This document shows, in pieces, positions 37,818-47,669 of a stretch of DNA of 64,000 nt. A model generated the notes under the pieces. That model saw nothing but the letters and a program-made list of their open reading frames with translations, ran no database searches and was not told the origin of the DNA. Source of the DNA: Citromicrobium sp. UBA3494 (GTDB lineage Bacteria; Pseudomonadota; Alphaproteobacteria; Sphingomonadales; Sphingomonadaceae); contig DFQH01000002.1 in NCBI GenBank assembly GCA_002377695.1, positions 124,001 to 188,000 of the forward strand. Reading direction: 5' to 3'. Position numbers and translations under genes: made by a program. The stretch's first letter is position 1. Each line of letters opens with the position of its first letter.

Positions 37818-39410
37818 TCAGGTCGCCTTTTCCGCCTCGATCACGAAGTCCGCGCACCGCTCCCCGATCATGATCGAGGGGGCGTTGGTGTTGCCCGAGA
37901 CAATCTTGGGCATGATCGAAGCATCGGCGATCCACAGGCCGTCCAGCCCGCGCGCCTTCAGCTTGGGATCGACCACCGCATCCTCGTCCGATCCCATGCG
38001 GCAGGTGCCCACCGGGTGGTAGACCGTGTCCGCGCGGGCGCGAATCAGCGCGTCGAGCGCTTGATCGTCCGCCAGATCGATCGGGTGTCTATCGGTCAGC
38101 CCGTAATCGGCGAGCGGCGGCGCCTGCGCGATCCTGTGCGAGAGGCGCACGCCTTCGCGCAGCACCACGATATCGCGTTCGTCGTCGAGGAAGTTGGGAT
38201 CGATGGCAGGCGCATCGCTCGCCTCCCGGCTGGCCAGGCGTACCGTGCCGCGGCTTTCCGGGCGCAGCACACAGGCGTGCAGCGAGACGCCGTGGCCGCT
38301 CACCTTCTCGCGCCCGTGATCCTCCAGCATGGCGGGCACGAAGTGCCACTGCACATCGGGCGCGGGGGCATCGGCGGACACGGTCCAGAACCCGCCCGCT
38401 TCGGCATAGGGCGTGGTCATCGGGCCGGACCGGCTGCGCCGGTGTTCCAGCACCGCGCGCGCCATGCGCAGCGTCCCTTCCGCGCTCCTGCCGATGGGCA
38501 CCCGGCTCTCGCTCTCCCAGCACGAAACATAGTCGATATGGTCCTGCAGGTTGCTGCCCACCGCTGGGCGATCGAGCACAACGGGCACGCCGAGCGCGTT
38601 GAGATGACGGCCCGGGCCGATCCCCGACAACATCAGGATCTGCGGCGAGTTGAAGGCGCCCGCGGAGAGGACCACGCCTCGCCGGGCATAGATCTTTTCG
38701 CTGCGACGGCCCTGGCGAATCGCCACCCCGGTTACGCGCCCACCCTCGACGATCAGCCTTTCGACCAGGGTGTTGGTGCGAATGTCGAGATTGTCCTGAT
38801 GGCGGATCGGCTCGACATAGGCGCGGCTCGCCGACCAGCGCTCTCCGTCGCGCTGCGTCACCTGGAAGATGCCGAAGCCTGCCTGCCGCTCGTCGTTGAA
38901 ATCGTCGGTCTCGGTCAACTGCAGCGCGGCGGCGCTTTGCACGAAGGCGCGGCTGGCTTCGTTGGGCCATTTCTGGTCGGACACGAAAAGCGGCCCGCCC
39001 GCCCCGTGATAATCGCTTTCGCCGCGTTCGTTGGCTTCGGATTTCCGAAACCACGGGAGCACGTCGGCGAAGCTCCATCCGTCGCAGCCCATCGCGGCCC
39101 AGTTGTCGTAATCCCAGGCATTGCCGCGGATATAGACCATCGCGTTGATCGCCGAAGAACCGCCCAGCCCCTTGCCGCGCGGCTGATGGCCGATGCGCCC
39201 ACTCAGCCCCTTTTGCGGTACGGTTTCGTACAGGTAGTTCGGCCGGGAGCCGAGGAAGGGCATCATGCCGGGCGTCTTGATGCGCATGGTGTTGTTGCGC
39301 CCGCCCGCCTCGACCAGACACACGCTGCGCGTCCCGCCCACGGCGAGCCGTCCGGTGACTGCGCAGCCCGCGCTGCCGCCGCCGATCACGATATAGTCGT
39401 ATTGTTTCAC
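37818..39410 (-). CDS. GMC-family FAD oxidoreductase (choline dehydrogenase-like)
   Basis: A 530-residue flavoenzyme. The ADP-binding loop is 'IVIGGGSAGCAVTGRLA' near residues 7-23. GMC signature regions are 'PRGKGLGGSSAINAMVYIRG' and 'GVVLSAGAFNSPQILMLSGI', then 'AVGSNLQDHIDYV'. The C-terminal 'VYHPVGTCRMG' holds the catalytic His, and 'NTNAPSIMIGERCADFV' closes the fold. Such enzymes oxidise primary alcohols; relatives include choline, alkane-alcohol and polyethylene glycol dehydrogenases. It is the last gene of a minus-strand set with a sterol desaturase. Confidence 0.9.
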   Translation of the reverse strand: MKQYDYIVIGGGSAGCAVTGRLAVGGTRSVCLVEAGGRNNTMRIKTPGMMPFLGSRPNYLYETVPQKGLSGRIGHQPRGKGLGGSSAINAMVYIRGNAWDYDNWAAMGCDGWSFADVLPWFRKSEANERGESDYHGAGGPLFVSDQKWPNEASRAFVQSAAALQLTETDDFNDERQAGFGIFQVTQRDGERWSASRAYVEPIRHQDNLDIRTNTLVERLIVEGGRVTGVAIRQGRRSEKIYARRGVVLSAGAFNSPQILMLSGIGPGRHLNALGVPVVLDRPAVGSNLQDHIDYVSCWESESRVPIGRSAEGTLRMARAVLEHRRSRSGPMTTPYAEAGGFWTVSADAPAPDVQWHFVPAMLEDHGREKVSGHGVSLHACVLRPESRGTVRLASREASDAPAIDPNFLDDERDIVVLREGVRLSHRIAQAPPLADYGLTDRHPIDLADDQALDALIRARADTVYHPVGTCRMGSDEDAVVDPKLKARGLDGLWIADASIMPKIVSGNTNAPSIMIGERCADFVIEAEKAT

Positions 39411-39457
39411 GCGCCTGCCCTCTCTCTATGGAGATGTTCTCTCCGTTTACGGAAAGG

Positions 39458-40423
39458 TTAGGCTGCGCGGCGCGGCCCCGCAATCGGCTTTTGGGCAGGA
39501 GGGGCCCCTTCCGGCGGGACAGGCTCTTGCGAGCCAGGCGCCTGCTGCTCCTGCCAGCGCGCACGGATCATGTCGGAGGTTTCGCGGCTGCCGTCGTGGC
39601 TCCAGCCGGGTTCGCGCAGCAGGTAGGAGAGCTTGTGCTTCCACGGCGCGCGCCAGATGTCGCGCAGCATGCCGATCCACTCGTGGAACACCGCCCACAA
39701 CAGGTTGAAGCTGCCCAGCTGCTTCACGATGCCGTAGCGGATCGGCTCTTCCTCGCGCGGGCGTTCCGGCTCGAAGGTGCCGAACATCCTGTCCCACACG
39801 ATGAAGACGCCGGCATAGTTGCGGTCGAGATAGCGCGGGTTGGTGGCGTGGTGCACGCGGTGGTGGCTGGGCGTGTTCATCACCGCCTCGAACCAGCGCG
39901 GCATCCTGTCGATCACCTCGGTATGAATCCAGAACTGGTAGATCAGGTTGAACCCGCCGCAGATCGCGATCATCCCGGGGTGGAAGCCCAGCAGCACCAG
40001 CGGCAACGCGAATGCGAAGCCCAGCGTGAACGCCCCGGTCCACGTTTGCCGCAGCGCGGTGCTGAGATTGTAGTGCTGGCTGGAATGGTGGTTCACATGG
40101 CTCGCCCAGAACCATCGGCTGCGGTGGCCGAACCGGTGCACCCAGTAGTACCTGAGATCGTCCAGCACGAAGCAGACCGGCCATGCCCACCACTCCCAGC
40201 CGATGGTGAACAGGCGGAACTCGTAGGCGGCAATGAACATGGCCAGCGCGAAGCCGCCCAGTAGCAGCCCGGCAATGGTGCTGCCCAGTCCGAAGAGGAG
40301 ACTGACCAGCGTGTCCTTCGGCTCGTACGCCTGCGGGCTGCGCCAGCGTGCCCACAGCATCTCGATCAGGACGAGCGCGACGAAAGCCGGGATCGCGTAG
40401 GATACAGGGTCGAAATCGGGCAT
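39458..40423 (-). CDS. Sterol desaturase / fatty acid hydroxylase-family membrane protein
   Basis: A 321-residue integral membrane di-iron enzyme. Several hydrophobic helices surround the three His clusters: 'HRFGH', 'HVNHHSSQHYN' and 'HHRVHHATN'. Members hydroxylate or desaturate sterols, carotenoids or fatty acyl chains; in sphingomonads carotenoid or sphingolipid modification is plausible but not shown. The C-terminal ~35 residues are Pro- and Ala-rich. It stands between a small membrane protein gene (7 bases upstream) and a GMC oxidoreductase (47 bases downstream), suggesting sequential hydroxylation and alcohol oxidation. Confidence 0.88.
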   Translation of the reverse strand: MPDFDPVSYAIPAFVALVLIEMLWARWRSPQAYEPKDTLVSLLFGLGSTIAGLLLGGFALAMFIAAYEFRLFTIGWEWWAWPVCFVLDDLRYYWVHRFGHRSRWFWASHVNHHSSQHYNLSTALRQTWTGAFTLGFAFALPLVLLGFHPGMIAICGGFNLIYQFWIHTEVIDRMPRWFEAVMNTPSHHRVHHATNPRYLDRNYAGVFIVWDRMFGTFEPERPREEEPIRYGIVKQLGSFNLLWAVFHEWIGMLRDIWRAPWKHKLSYLLREPGWSHDGSRETSDMIRARWQEQQAPGSQEPVPPEGAPPAQKPIAGPRRAA

Positions 40424-40430
40424 GATGCAC

Positions 40431-40829
40431 CTATCCTAGCGCGCCAATACGCGAGGCCCAAGACCGGGAATCCCCGGCCAGATCGAGCCGGACTTCGCCG
40501 AAACGCCGATCGGTCGTCGTGACGACGAGAGCTTGGCCATCGCAGCGCGCGCGCGCGCCCGGTTCCAGAATGCGTGCGGCGAAGTGCGTGCCGTGTCGCC
40601 TGAGCACCATGATCCGCCCCTCGCCGTCCGTCAGGATTGCCGCCGCCTTGTCCCGCGAAAGCGCGGCTTCGGCAGGATCGAACCCGGAATCCGCCTCGCG
40701 CGCCAGAGCCCTCGCGTGCGCTGCGTCTTCCAGCAGCGGCGGCTGGCCCAGCTTCAGCACCCAGGCGATTGCCGCCAGCACGAGAATCGCGCCGAGCGAA
40801 CCAAGCAGCTGGAGCAGGGCCGGGTCCAT
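40431..40829 (-). CDS. Small membrane-anchored hypothetical protein
   Basis: A 132-residue protein if started at ATG 40829; the frame is open to 41015 but the extra part is basic and Pro-rich with no helix. Residues 6-24 ('LQLLGSLGAILVLAAIAWVL') form one membrane helix. The rest is soluble and includes 'DGEGRIMVLRRHGTHFAARI' and 'QALVVTTTDRRFGEVRLDLA', which look like beta strands. The family is unknown to me. It ends 7 bases before the sterol desaturase start and likely belongs to the same transcript. Confidence 0.65.
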   Translation of the reverse strand: MDPALLQLLGSLGAILVLAAIAWVLKLGQPPLLEDAAHARALAREADSGFDPAEAALSRDKAAAILTDGEGRIMVLRRHGTHFAARILEPGARARCDGQALVVTTTDRRFGEVRLDLAGDSRSWASRIGALG

Positions 40830-41244
40830 CGCGCTCAGTGTGGCCTTGCTGCAACCGATTCGCGCCGGACGGGGCGGTGGATCGCATCGGAAAGCACCGG
40901 CTTGCGTGACTTGCCGTCCATCGCCGCGACCGGCGCAGTCTGGGCGGCGCGATGGGCCGACAGTGCGGAGATATCCATGGAATCGGGCAATGCCCCGGCT
41001 GCTCGCCGGGCGCAAGCAGGGCCGGCGGGCCCGTTCGAAATTGTCACAATACTCCGGAATCTTGCGGCCTTGGCGATTTGGTTCGCGCCGGGCCGCGTTC
41101 TGCGGTAAAGGTGGTCACAGCTTGGCGGGGATTTGCGCTAAACGTCGATCGTTTGCCGAACGAGCAATGCCGGTAGGTGGCCGTCCGCGCCCGCCGGGAT
41201 TTCGAACTGAGGACGGATGGAAGTAGCAGGGTTTTTGGCGAGTT
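40830..41244. other. Divergent intergenic region before the cold-shock gene
   Basis: 415 bases between the minus-strand small membrane protein and the plus-strand cold-shock gene. No protein-coding frame with good codon context was accepted, and no RNA gene was recognised. The last ~100 bases would form the 5' leader of the cold-shock gene, a place where such genes often have thermosensitive structure; no defined hairpin was picked. Confidence 0.4.
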
Positions 41245-42045
41245 ATGGGTTACGATAAAGGACGTCGGCGCGGGCGCGACAAGCGGGACAGCATCGGCGA
41301 AGAGGGGTTCGAGCCGTTCCCCGGGGGTGATTTCGGCGGCGGTTTCCAGGATCGCGGCGGATTCGACGATCGTGGGGGCGGGGGCTTCCAGGATCGCGGC
41401 GGTTTCAACGACCGCGGCGGTTTCCAGGATCGTGGCGGCGGCGGCGGTGGCCGAGGCGGCTTCGGCGGCGGCGGCGGTGGTGGACCGCGCGGCGGCGGCG
41501 GCGGTGGTGGCGGCGGCTTCAACCGCATGCCCGCCCAGGTCGTCGGCACCGGCAAGGGCCAAGTGAAGTTCTTCAATGGCCAGAAGGGCTTCGGTTTCAT
41601 CCAGCAGGAAGGCGGCGGGGACGATGTGTTCGTGCACATCAGCGCCGTCGAACGCGCTGGCCTTGAAGGTCTTGCCGAGGGTCAGGAGCTGGAATTCAAC
41701 CTCGTCGATCGCGGCGGCAAGATTTCCGCGCAGGACCTGCAGGTCGTGGGTGATGTCATCCCCGTAAGCGGCGGCGGCGGGGCAGGCGCCAGCGCTGACA
41801 GCGGCCCTCCGCGGCGCGAGCTGACCGGCGAAAAGGCGACCGGCACGGTGAAGTTCTTCAACTCGATGAAGGGCTTCGGCTTCCTGGTGCGCGACGATGG
41901 GCAGCCCGATGCCTTCGTCCATATCAGCGCGGTGGAGCGTTCCGGCCTGTCGCAGATCAACGAGGGCGAACGCTACGAGTTCGACCTCGAGGTCGACCGA
42001 CGCGGCAAGTATTCGGCGGTCAACCTCGTTCCGGTTCAGGAATGA
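41245..42045 (+). CDS. Double cold-shock-domain protein with Gly/Arg-rich N-terminus
   Basis: A 266-residue RNA/DNA-binding protein. Residues ~25-95 are a disordered Gly-rich stretch with repeats of the type 'GGFQDRGGF' and RGG-like pieces. Two cold-shock domains follow: the first at about residues 103-168 ('[15 protein letters not shown]', '[13 protein letters not shown]') and the second at about 198-263 ('[15 protein letters not shown]', '[13 protein letters not shown]'). Both keep RNP1 (KGFGF) and RNP2 (VFVHIS/AFVHIS). Tandem-domain cold-shock proteins are common in alphaproteobacteria, but this long RGG-type extension is unusual. A terminator follows. Confidence 0.92.
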   Translation: MGYDKGRRRGRDKRDSIGEEGFEPFPGGDFGGGFQDRGGFDDRGGGGFQDRGGFNDRGGFQDRGGGGGGRGGFGGGGGGGPRGGGGGGGGGFNRMPAQVVGTGKGQVKFFNGQKGFGFIQQEGGGDDVFVHISAVERAGLEGLAEGQELEFNLVDRGGKISAQDLQVVGDVIPVSGGGGAGASADSGPPRRELTGEKATGTVKFFNSMKGFGFLVRDDGQPDAFVHISAVERSGLSQINEGERYEFDLEVDRRGKYSAVNLVPVQE

Positions 42046-42109
42046 TGCTTCGGCCCCTGCGGGTTTGACCCGCACGGGTTGAAACAATAGATCGTCGATA
42101 GAATTTCAG

Positions 42110-42145
42110 ATGGCGGCTCCTTCACGGAGCCGCCATTTGTCGTTT
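42110..42145 (+). terminator. Terminator hairpin after the cold-shock gene
   Basis: A perfect 11-bp stem, ATGGCGGCTCC (42110-42120) with GGAGCCGCCAT (42126-42136), loop TTCAC, followed by TTTGTCGTTT. It separates the cold-shock gene from argD. Confidence 0.8.
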
Positions 42146-42168
42146 CCCCCGAGTTTTCTGGAGTTGCC

Positions 42169-43362
42169 ATGTCGATCCCCGCACTGATGCCCGTCTATCC
42201 CCGTTGCGATGTTCGCCCGGTCAAAGGCGATCACTGTCACCTGATCGACGAGGACGGCACCCGTTACCTCGATTTTGCCAGCGGCATCGCGGTCAACCTG
42301 CTCGGCCATAGCCACGAAGGGCTGATCGGCGCGATCCAGCGCCAGGCGGAAACGCTGATGCACGTCTCCAACCTCTATGGCAGTCCGCAGCAGGAAAAGC
42401 TGGCGCAGATGCTGGTCGATGCGACTTTCGCGGACACTGTGTTCTTCACCAACTCGGGCGCGGAAGCCGTCGAAACCGCGATCAAGACCGCGCGTGCCTT
42501 CCACCAGCACGAGGATGGCGTCCCCGCCCGGACCGAGCTGATCACCTTCACCAACGCCTTCCACGGGCGCACGATGGCGACGATCAGCGCGTCGGACCAG
42601 GCGAAGATGCACAAGGGCTTCCTGCCGCTGCTGGGCGGGTTCAAATATTGTCCGTTCGACGATCTGGAGGCGGCCAAGGCGGCGATCGGTCCGCAGACCG
42701 CGGGCTTCCTGGTCGAGCCGATCCAGGGCGAAGGCGGGATTCGCCCGGCTAGCCAGGAATTCATGCAGGGCCTGCGCGATCTGGCCGACGAACACGGGCT
42801 GATGCTGGTGCTGGACGAAGTCCAGTGCGGCGTCGCGCGCACCGGGCGGATGTACGCGCACGAACTCTACGGCATCACGCCGGATATCGTGGCGAGCGCC
42901 AAGGGTATCGGCGGGGGCTTCCCGCTGGGCGCATGCCTTGCCACCGAACATGCGGCGCGCGGCATGACCTTCGGTACGCATGGCTCCACCTATGGCGGCA
43001 ACCCGCTCGCCATGGCGGCGGGTGTCGCGGTGATGGAAGCGGTCGCCAACGAGGAATTCCTCGAACAGGTGCGCGACAAGGGCGCGCGGCTGAAGGCGCG
43101 GCTGGAACAATTCATCGGCAATTATCCCGACCTGTTCGAACTGGTGCGTGGCGAAGGCCTGATGCTGGGCATCCGGATGAAGGTGGAAAGCCGCCCCTTC
43201 TTCCAGCACCTGCGCGATAACCACCAGCTGCTGACCGTGGCGGCGGGCGACAACACGCTGCGCGTGCTGCCCCCCCTCGTCATCGGCGACGCCGAAATGG
43301 ACGAGTTCTTCGACAAACTGTCGGCAGGCGCGGCGGACTACACGATACCGGAACCCGCATGA
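42169..43362 (+). CDS. argD: Acetylornithine aminotransferase
   Basis: A 397-residue class III PLP aminotransferase for arginine synthesis (and often the succinyldiaminopimelate step of lysine synthesis). Visible are '[20 protein letters not shown]', '[18 protein letters not shown]', '[12 protein letters not shown]', '[14 protein letters not shown]', '[20 protein letters not shown]' and the PLP lysine K245 in '[13 protein letters not shown]'. It overlaps argF by 4 bases. Confidence 0.95.
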   Translation: MSIPALMPVYPRCDVRPVKGDHCHLIDEDGTRYLDFASGIAVNLLGHSHEGLIGAIQRQAETLMHVSNLYGSPQQEKLAQMLVDATFADTVFFTNSGAEAVETAIKTARAFHQHEDGVPARTELITFTNAFHGRTMATISASDQAKMHKGFLPLLGGFKYCPFDDLEAAKAAIGPQTAGFLVEPIQGEGGIRPASQEFMQGLRDLADEHGLMLVLDEVQCGVARTGRMYAHELYGITPDIVASAKGIGGGFPLGACLATEHAARGMTFGTHGSTYGGNPLAMAAGVAVMEAVANEEFLEQVRDKGARLKARLEQFIGNYPDLFELVRGEGLMLGIRMKVESRPFFQHLRDNHQLLTVAAGDNTLRVLPPLVIGDAEMDEFFDKLSAGAADYTIPEPA

Positions 43363-44291
43363 TGGGTACCCGGCATTTCCTCGACCTGTCCGATGCGGGT
43401 GGCGATGCGCTGGCCGCGATGCTGGGCGACGCGCAGGATCGCAAGACCGCCCGCCGGGGCTGGCCCAAGGGTCGTGGCGATGCCGACGCACCGCTCAAGG
43501 ACCATGTCCTGGCGATGATCTTCGAGAAAAGCTCCACCCGCACGCGCGCCAGCTTCGACATCGCGATCCGCCAGCTCGGCGGTAGCGCCATGGTGATGGA
43601 AGGCGGCTCGATGCAGCTCGGCCGGGGGGAGAGCATCGCGGATACCGCGCGCGTGCTCAGCCGGATGGTCGATGCGATCATGATTCGCACCGACGACCAC
43701 GCCAAGGTCGAGGAAATGGCACATCACGCCAGCGTGCCCGTCATCAACGGGCTGACCGACAAATCGCATCCATGCCAAATCGTGGCCGACCTGCTGACGA
43801 TCGTGGAGCAGGGCAAGGCGCTGCCGGGGCTTGAGCTTGCCTGGTTCGGGGATGGCAATAATGTGCTGCACTCGGTCCTCGAGGCGGCGGGTATCTTCAA
43901 GTTCAACGTGCGGATCGCGACCCCGGCGGGTTATGAGCCCGAGAGCGACTTCGTGGAGATGGCGCGTGCGGGCGGCGCACAGGTGACGCTGACGCAGGAT
44001 GCGCAGGCGGCCGCGCGCGATGCCGATGTGATCGTGACCGATACGTGGGTGTCGATGGGGCAGGAGAATGCGTCGGAAAAACTCGACGCGATGCAGCCCT
44101 ACCGGGTGGACGATGCGCTGATGGCACTGGCGAAGACGGACGCGCTCTTCCTCCACTGCCTGCCTGCCCATGTCGGCGACGAGGTGAGCGAAAGCGTGAT
44201 CGAAGGGCCGCAGTCGCGCGTGTTCGACGAGGCGGAAAACCGCATCCACGCGCAGAAGTCGGTGCTGCTCTGGGCATTCGGAAAGCTGTGA
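43359..44291 (+). CDS. argF: Ornithine carbamoyltransferase
   Basis: A 310-residue cytosolic enzyme forming citrulline from ornithine and carbamoyl phosphate. The carbamoyl-phosphate motif is SSTRTR (residues 58-63). '[15 protein letters not shown]' is the second shared motif, followed by the ornithine-binding 'DTWVSMGQE' and the catalytic '[14 protein letters not shown]'. It starts inside the argD stop (ATGA) and is followed by hslO, the order argD-argF-hslO being normal in this group. Confidence 0.96.
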   Translation: MMGTRHFLDLSDAGGDALAAMLGDAQDRKTARRGWPKGRGDADAPLKDHVLAMIFEKSSTRTRASFDIAIRQLGGSAMVMEGGSMQLGRGESIADTARVLSRMVDAIMIRTDDHAKVEEMAHHASVPVINGLTDKSHPCQIVADLLTIVEQGKALPGLELAWFGDGNNVLHSVLEAAGIFKFNVRIATPAGYEPESDFVEMARAGGAQVTLTQDAQAAARDADVIVTDTWVSMGQENASEKLDAMQPYRVDDALMALAKTDALFLHCLPAHVGDEVSESVIEGPQSRVFDEAENRIHAQKSVLLWAFGKL

Positions 44292-44340
44292 GGGCGACAG
44301 GGGGGTTGGGTGCTCGCCCACCATCCCCATATAGCGCGCC

Positions 44341-45243
44341 GTGAACACAACTCTCCCCCAGACCGAAACCTTCGCCGACCGCTGGCTAGGCGCGTCCATC
44401 CCCGATCGCGATGCGCGCCTGCGCCTCGTGCGGCTGGACGAAACCCTCTCCGAAATTCTCGGCGCGCACGATTACCCCCCCGCGATCCGCCACCTGCTGG
44501 CAGAGGCGCTGGTCGTCGGATCGCTGATCGGCAGCCTGATCGACGAGGATGAGGGCCAGATGACGATGCAGGCGCAGACCAAGGCCGGCGCCGTCAGCCT
44601 GCTGGTATGCGATTACCGGCAGGGCGCGGTGCGCGGGTATGCCGAATTCGACGGGGAAGCCCTGGCCCGGCTGGGCGCCAATCCCTCGCTCCCCGCGCTG
44701 TTCGGCGAAGGCTATCTGGCGATTACCTTCGACGTCCCGGAACGCGGCGGCCGCTATCAGGGGATCGTGCCGCTGGAAGGGGAGACGCTTGGCGAGGCGT
44801 GCGAGACCTATTTCGTTCAGTCCGAACAGGTGCCCACGCTGGTGCGAGTAGCGGTGCAGACCGAAGGCGATCGCACCCTGGCGGCGGGGTTGCTGGCGCA
44901 GCATCTGCCCGATGGCGAGGTCGGCCGCGAGAGGCTGCATGTCCGTCTGGCGCATCCCGAGTGGGAACATGTCCAGGTGATGGCGTCGTCCATCAGACAC
45001 GAGGAATTGCTGGACGAAACGGTGCCCCTCGAAGCGCTGGTGTGGCGCCTGTTTCACGAAGAGGCCGAGGTGCGCGTCTTCCAGGGCGCGCCTCTCACGC
45101 GCGGCTGCCGGTGCAGCATCGAACACTACCAGTCCGTCCTCCGGCGCTTCCCCGAAGCAGAACGCGCCGACATGCGTAACGATGCGGGCGACATCGTGGT
45201 CGATTGCGCGTTCTGTTCGCGTTCCTTCAACATTCCCGACTGA
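44341..45243 (+). CDS. hslO: Hsp33 redox-regulated chaperone
   Basis: A 300-residue cytosolic chaperone starting at GTG 44341 that is activated by oxidation. The N-terminal domain includes 'LRLVRLDETLSEILGAHDYP' and 'GEGYLAITFD'. The C-terminal zinc switch is intact: C256 and C258 in 'GCRCSIEHYQ', and C289 and C292 in 'CAFCSRSFNI'. Confidence 0.95.
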   Translation: MNTTLPQTETFADRWLGASIPDRDARLRLVRLDETLSEILGAHDYPPAIRHLLAEALVVGSLIGSLIDEDEGQMTMQAQTKAGAVSLLVCDYRQGAVRGYAEFDGEALARLGANPSLPALFGEGYLAITFDVPERGGRYQGIVPLEGETLGEACETYFVQSEQVPTLVRVAVQTEGDRTLAAGLLAQHLPDGEVGRERLHVRLAHPEWEHVQVMASSIRHEELLDETVPLEALVWRLFHEEAEVRVFQGAPLTRGCRCSIEHYQSVLRRFPEAERADMRNDAGDIVVDCAFCSRSFNIPD

Positions 45244-45306
45244 GTGCGCCCGCCGGAGGCGCGATAGGCTTGCCGGGAGGCCGTGCCAGGCGCTAGCGAC
45301 TGGTCC

Positions 45307-45999
45307 ATGCCTGCCACAGCTCGTGAAAATATTGCCGCAGTGCTCCTGTCCGGGGGGCTCGATTCGATGGTCGCGGCCGGTCTGGCGCAAGAGGCCGGGC
45401 ATCAGGTCCACGCCTTGACGATAGACTATGGCCAGCGCCACCGGCGCGAAATCGAGGCTGCGCGCAATATCGCCAAGGCGCTGGGCCTTGCGAGCCATTC
45501 GGAGATCGCGCTGGATCTTCGCAAGTTCGGAGGATCGGCCCTTACTGCCGATATCGACGTGCCCAAGGATGGCGTCGGTGAGGATATCCCCGTCACCTAC
45601 GTGCCGGCGCGCAATCTCGTGTTCCTCTCGCTCACCGCTGCCTTCGCGGAAAGCCGCGGGGCGGGCCGGATCGTGATCGGCGTGAACGCCCTCGACTATT
45701 CGGGCTATCCCGATTGCCGGCCCGAATTCATTGCCGCCTTTGCGGAAGCCGCGCGGCTGGGCACGAAGGCAGGGATCGAGGGGGGCGGTTTCGCCATCGA
45801 CGCGCCGCTTCAGTTCATGAGCAAGGCCGATATTGCGAGCGAAGCCGACCGGCTCGGTCTGGACACGGGGCTCAGCTGGTCGTGTTATGATCCGAGGGGG
45901 GATGGCCTCCCTTGCGGATTGTGCGATAGCTGCAGGCTGAGACTTGGCGGTTTCGCCGCTGCGGGGCTGGAGGATGGGCTGACCTATCCGGCCCGATAA
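45307..45999 (+). CDS. queC: 7-cyano-7-deazaguanine synthase
   Basis: A 230-residue ATP-dependent enzyme making preQ0, the precursor of queuosine in tRNA. The PP-loop 'LLSGGLDSMVAAGLAQ' lies near residues 13-28. The central 'VTYVPARNLVFLSLTAAFAE' and 'INDYSGYPDCRPEF'-type segment (here 'VNALDYSGYPDCRPEF') follow. The Zn site is at the C-terminus: 'SWSCYDPRG', then 'CGLCDSCRLRL'. ATG 45307 was chosen over an in-frame GTG at 45283 to give the usual N-terminus. Confidence 0.95.
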   Translation: MPATARENIAAVLLSGGLDSMVAAGLAQEAGHQVHALTIDYGQRHRREIEAARNIAKALGLASHSEIALDLRKFGGSALTADIDVPKDGVGEDIPVTYVPARNLVFLSLTAAFAESRGAGRIVIGVNALDYSGYPDCRPEFIAAFAEAARLGTKAGIEGGGFAIDAPLQFMSKADIASEADRLGLDTGLSWSCYDPRGDGLPCGLCDSCRLRLGGFAAAGLEDGLTYPAR

Positions 46000-46019
46000 G
46001 GACAAGGACGAGGGGATTC

Positions 46020-47669
46020 ATGAGCGAGATTGAGAAGCCTGCGGCTGCCGCAGATGCGCAGGTTCCTAACCCGGATGCGCCCGTGCCTGCCTATAGCTGG
46101 TACGCGCTCGGGGTGCTCGTACTTGTCTACGTGCTCAACTTTGTCGACCGGCAGATCCTTTCGATCCTCGCCAACGACATCAAGGCGGATCTGGGCGTCG
46201 ACGACGCGTTTCTGGGCTTTCTCTACGGCACGGCCTTCGCGATCTTCTATTCGCTCTTCGGCATCCCGCTGGGGAAGCTGGCGGATAGCTGGCATCGCGT
46301 GAGGCTGATGACCATCGGCCTTGGCCTATGGTCGATCATGACGGCGCTTTCCGGTTTCGCGAAGAATGCCGCGATGCTCTCCGGCGCGCGTGTGGGCGTG
46401 GGTATCGGCGAGGCCACGGCGAGCCCGTCCGCCTATTCTCTCATATCGGACTGGTTCCCCGCGCGTCTTCGCGCCACCGCGCTCGCGATCTATTCCTCGG
46501 GCCTCTATGTCGGCGGCGGCATCTCGCTGGTGATCGGTGGACTGATCGTTGAGAACTGGAACGAGTCGTTTCCCGACGGCGGTCCCCTGGGCCTGGCGGG
46601 CTGGCAGGCTGCCTTTATCGCTGTCGGCCTGCCGGGGATCCTGCTTGCGGTGTGGGTGCTGACGCTGAAAGAGCCCGTCCGCGGCCTGATCGACGGCATG
46701 CCGAGCAAGCCGGTCGAGCGACCCTTCCGCGGCTTTTTCGAAGAGCTGCTGCAGATCATCCCGCCCTTCACCTTCGTTGGCGCCGCAAGGCGCAGCGCCG
46801 CCGCGCTGGCGTTCAACGTGCTGGGCTTCGCGGGGTTCTTCTTTGCGGCATGGCTTATCACGTCGCTGGTGCAGTCGGGCCAAGGCTTCATCATGGGCGC
46901 AATCGCAGCGAGGGTGCCGTTCCTCGATGTCGCCATTTCGGACCAGTGGTTCCTGCTGGCGATCGGCTATTATGCGATCTTCAGCTGGGCGAGCGCCCTG
47001 CGCTCCCGCGATGCGGAAACCTTCGCGTTGACGTGGGGTTCGCCTGCCTTCCTGTGCACGATCCTGGGCTACGGCACGGTCGCCTTCCTGTCCTATGCGA
47101 CGTCGTATTGGGGCGCGCCCTATGGCGAGCGTGTGTTCGAGATTTCGAAGAGCGAGCTGGGCCTGCTTCTTGGTGCGCCGGCTGCCGTGACGGGCTTCCT
47201 CGGCGTCGTGCTAGGTGGGCGCGTGGCCGACTGGCTGTTTACCAAGATGCCGGCCGGACGCCTCTATGTTGTGCTGTTCGGCTTGCTTGCGCCGATCCCG
47301 GTGATCTGGGTGATGTTCACCACCGAAGATCGCACGGTGTTCCTGATCATGGCCGCGCTGGCGCAGCTCTTCGCGTCGAGTGCGCTCGGCGGTGCCGCCG
47401 CGACCAGCCAGTCGCTCGTCCTGCCGCGCATGCGCGGGGTGGCGACGGCCACGTTCTTCCTTGCCACCACGCTCGTCGGCCTGGCGCTCGGGCCCTATCT
47501 TGCGGGTCTCGTATCGGCAAAGGCGGGCGAAGACCTGGGGTTGGGCATGCTGAGCCTGCTGTGGATTGCGCCCATCGGCGTGGTTCTGCTCCTCTTCGCC
47601 TTCAAGCTGGTGCCGGCTGCGCAGGAGCGCGTCCTGGCGATGGGCCAGGGAGGAGAGGTACGCGCCTAG
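46020..47669 (+). CDS. MFS transporter, spinster-like
   Basis: A 549-residue polytopic inner-membrane carrier. The N-terminal half is typical of bacterial spinster-type MFS proteins: 'VLNFVDRQILSILANDIKAD', 'GLGLWSIMTALSGFAKN' and 'GIGEATASPSAYSLISDWFP'. A long cytoplasmic or periplasmic insertion separates helices 6-7. Substrates of this group are mostly unknown. The stop codon lies in the loop of a perfect 10-bp inverted repeat. Its start is 21 bases after queC. Confidence 0.87.
   Translation: MSEIEKPAAAADAQVPNPDAPVPAYSWYALGVLVLVYVLNFVDRQILSILANDIKADLGVDDAFLGFLYGTAFAIFYSLFGIPLGKLADSWHRVRLMTIGLGLWSIMTALSGFAKNAAMLSGARVGVGIGEATASPSAYSLISDWFPARLRATALAIYSSGLYVGGGISLVIGGLIVENWNESFPDGGPLGLAGWQAAFIAVGLPGILLAVWVLTLKEPVRGLIDGMPSKPVERPFRGFFEELLQIIPPFTFVGAARRSAAALAFNVLGFAGFFFAAWLITSLVQSGQGFIMGAIAARVPFLDVAISDQWFLLAIGYYAIFSWASALRSRDAETFALTWGSPAFLCTILGYGTVAFLSYATSYWGAPYGERVFEISKSELGLLLGAPAAVTGFLGVVLGGRVADWLFTKMPAGRLYVVLFGLLAPIPVIWVMFTTEDRTVFLIMAALAQLFASSALGGAAATSQSLVLPRMRGVATATFFLATTLVGLALGPYLAGLVSAKAGEDLGLGMLSLLWIAPIGVVLLLFAFKLVPAAQERVLAMGQGGEVRA

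Noticed and set aside
41400-41520. Possible CRISPR or tandem-repeat array in the GGC-rich stretch
   Set aside because: The repeats are codons for the Gly/Arg-rich head of the cold-shock protein, with no regular spacer pattern.
42169-45243. argD-argF-hslO as an unusual association of a chaperone with arginine genes
   Set aside because: This order is common in alphaproteobacteria, so it is not noteworthy here.
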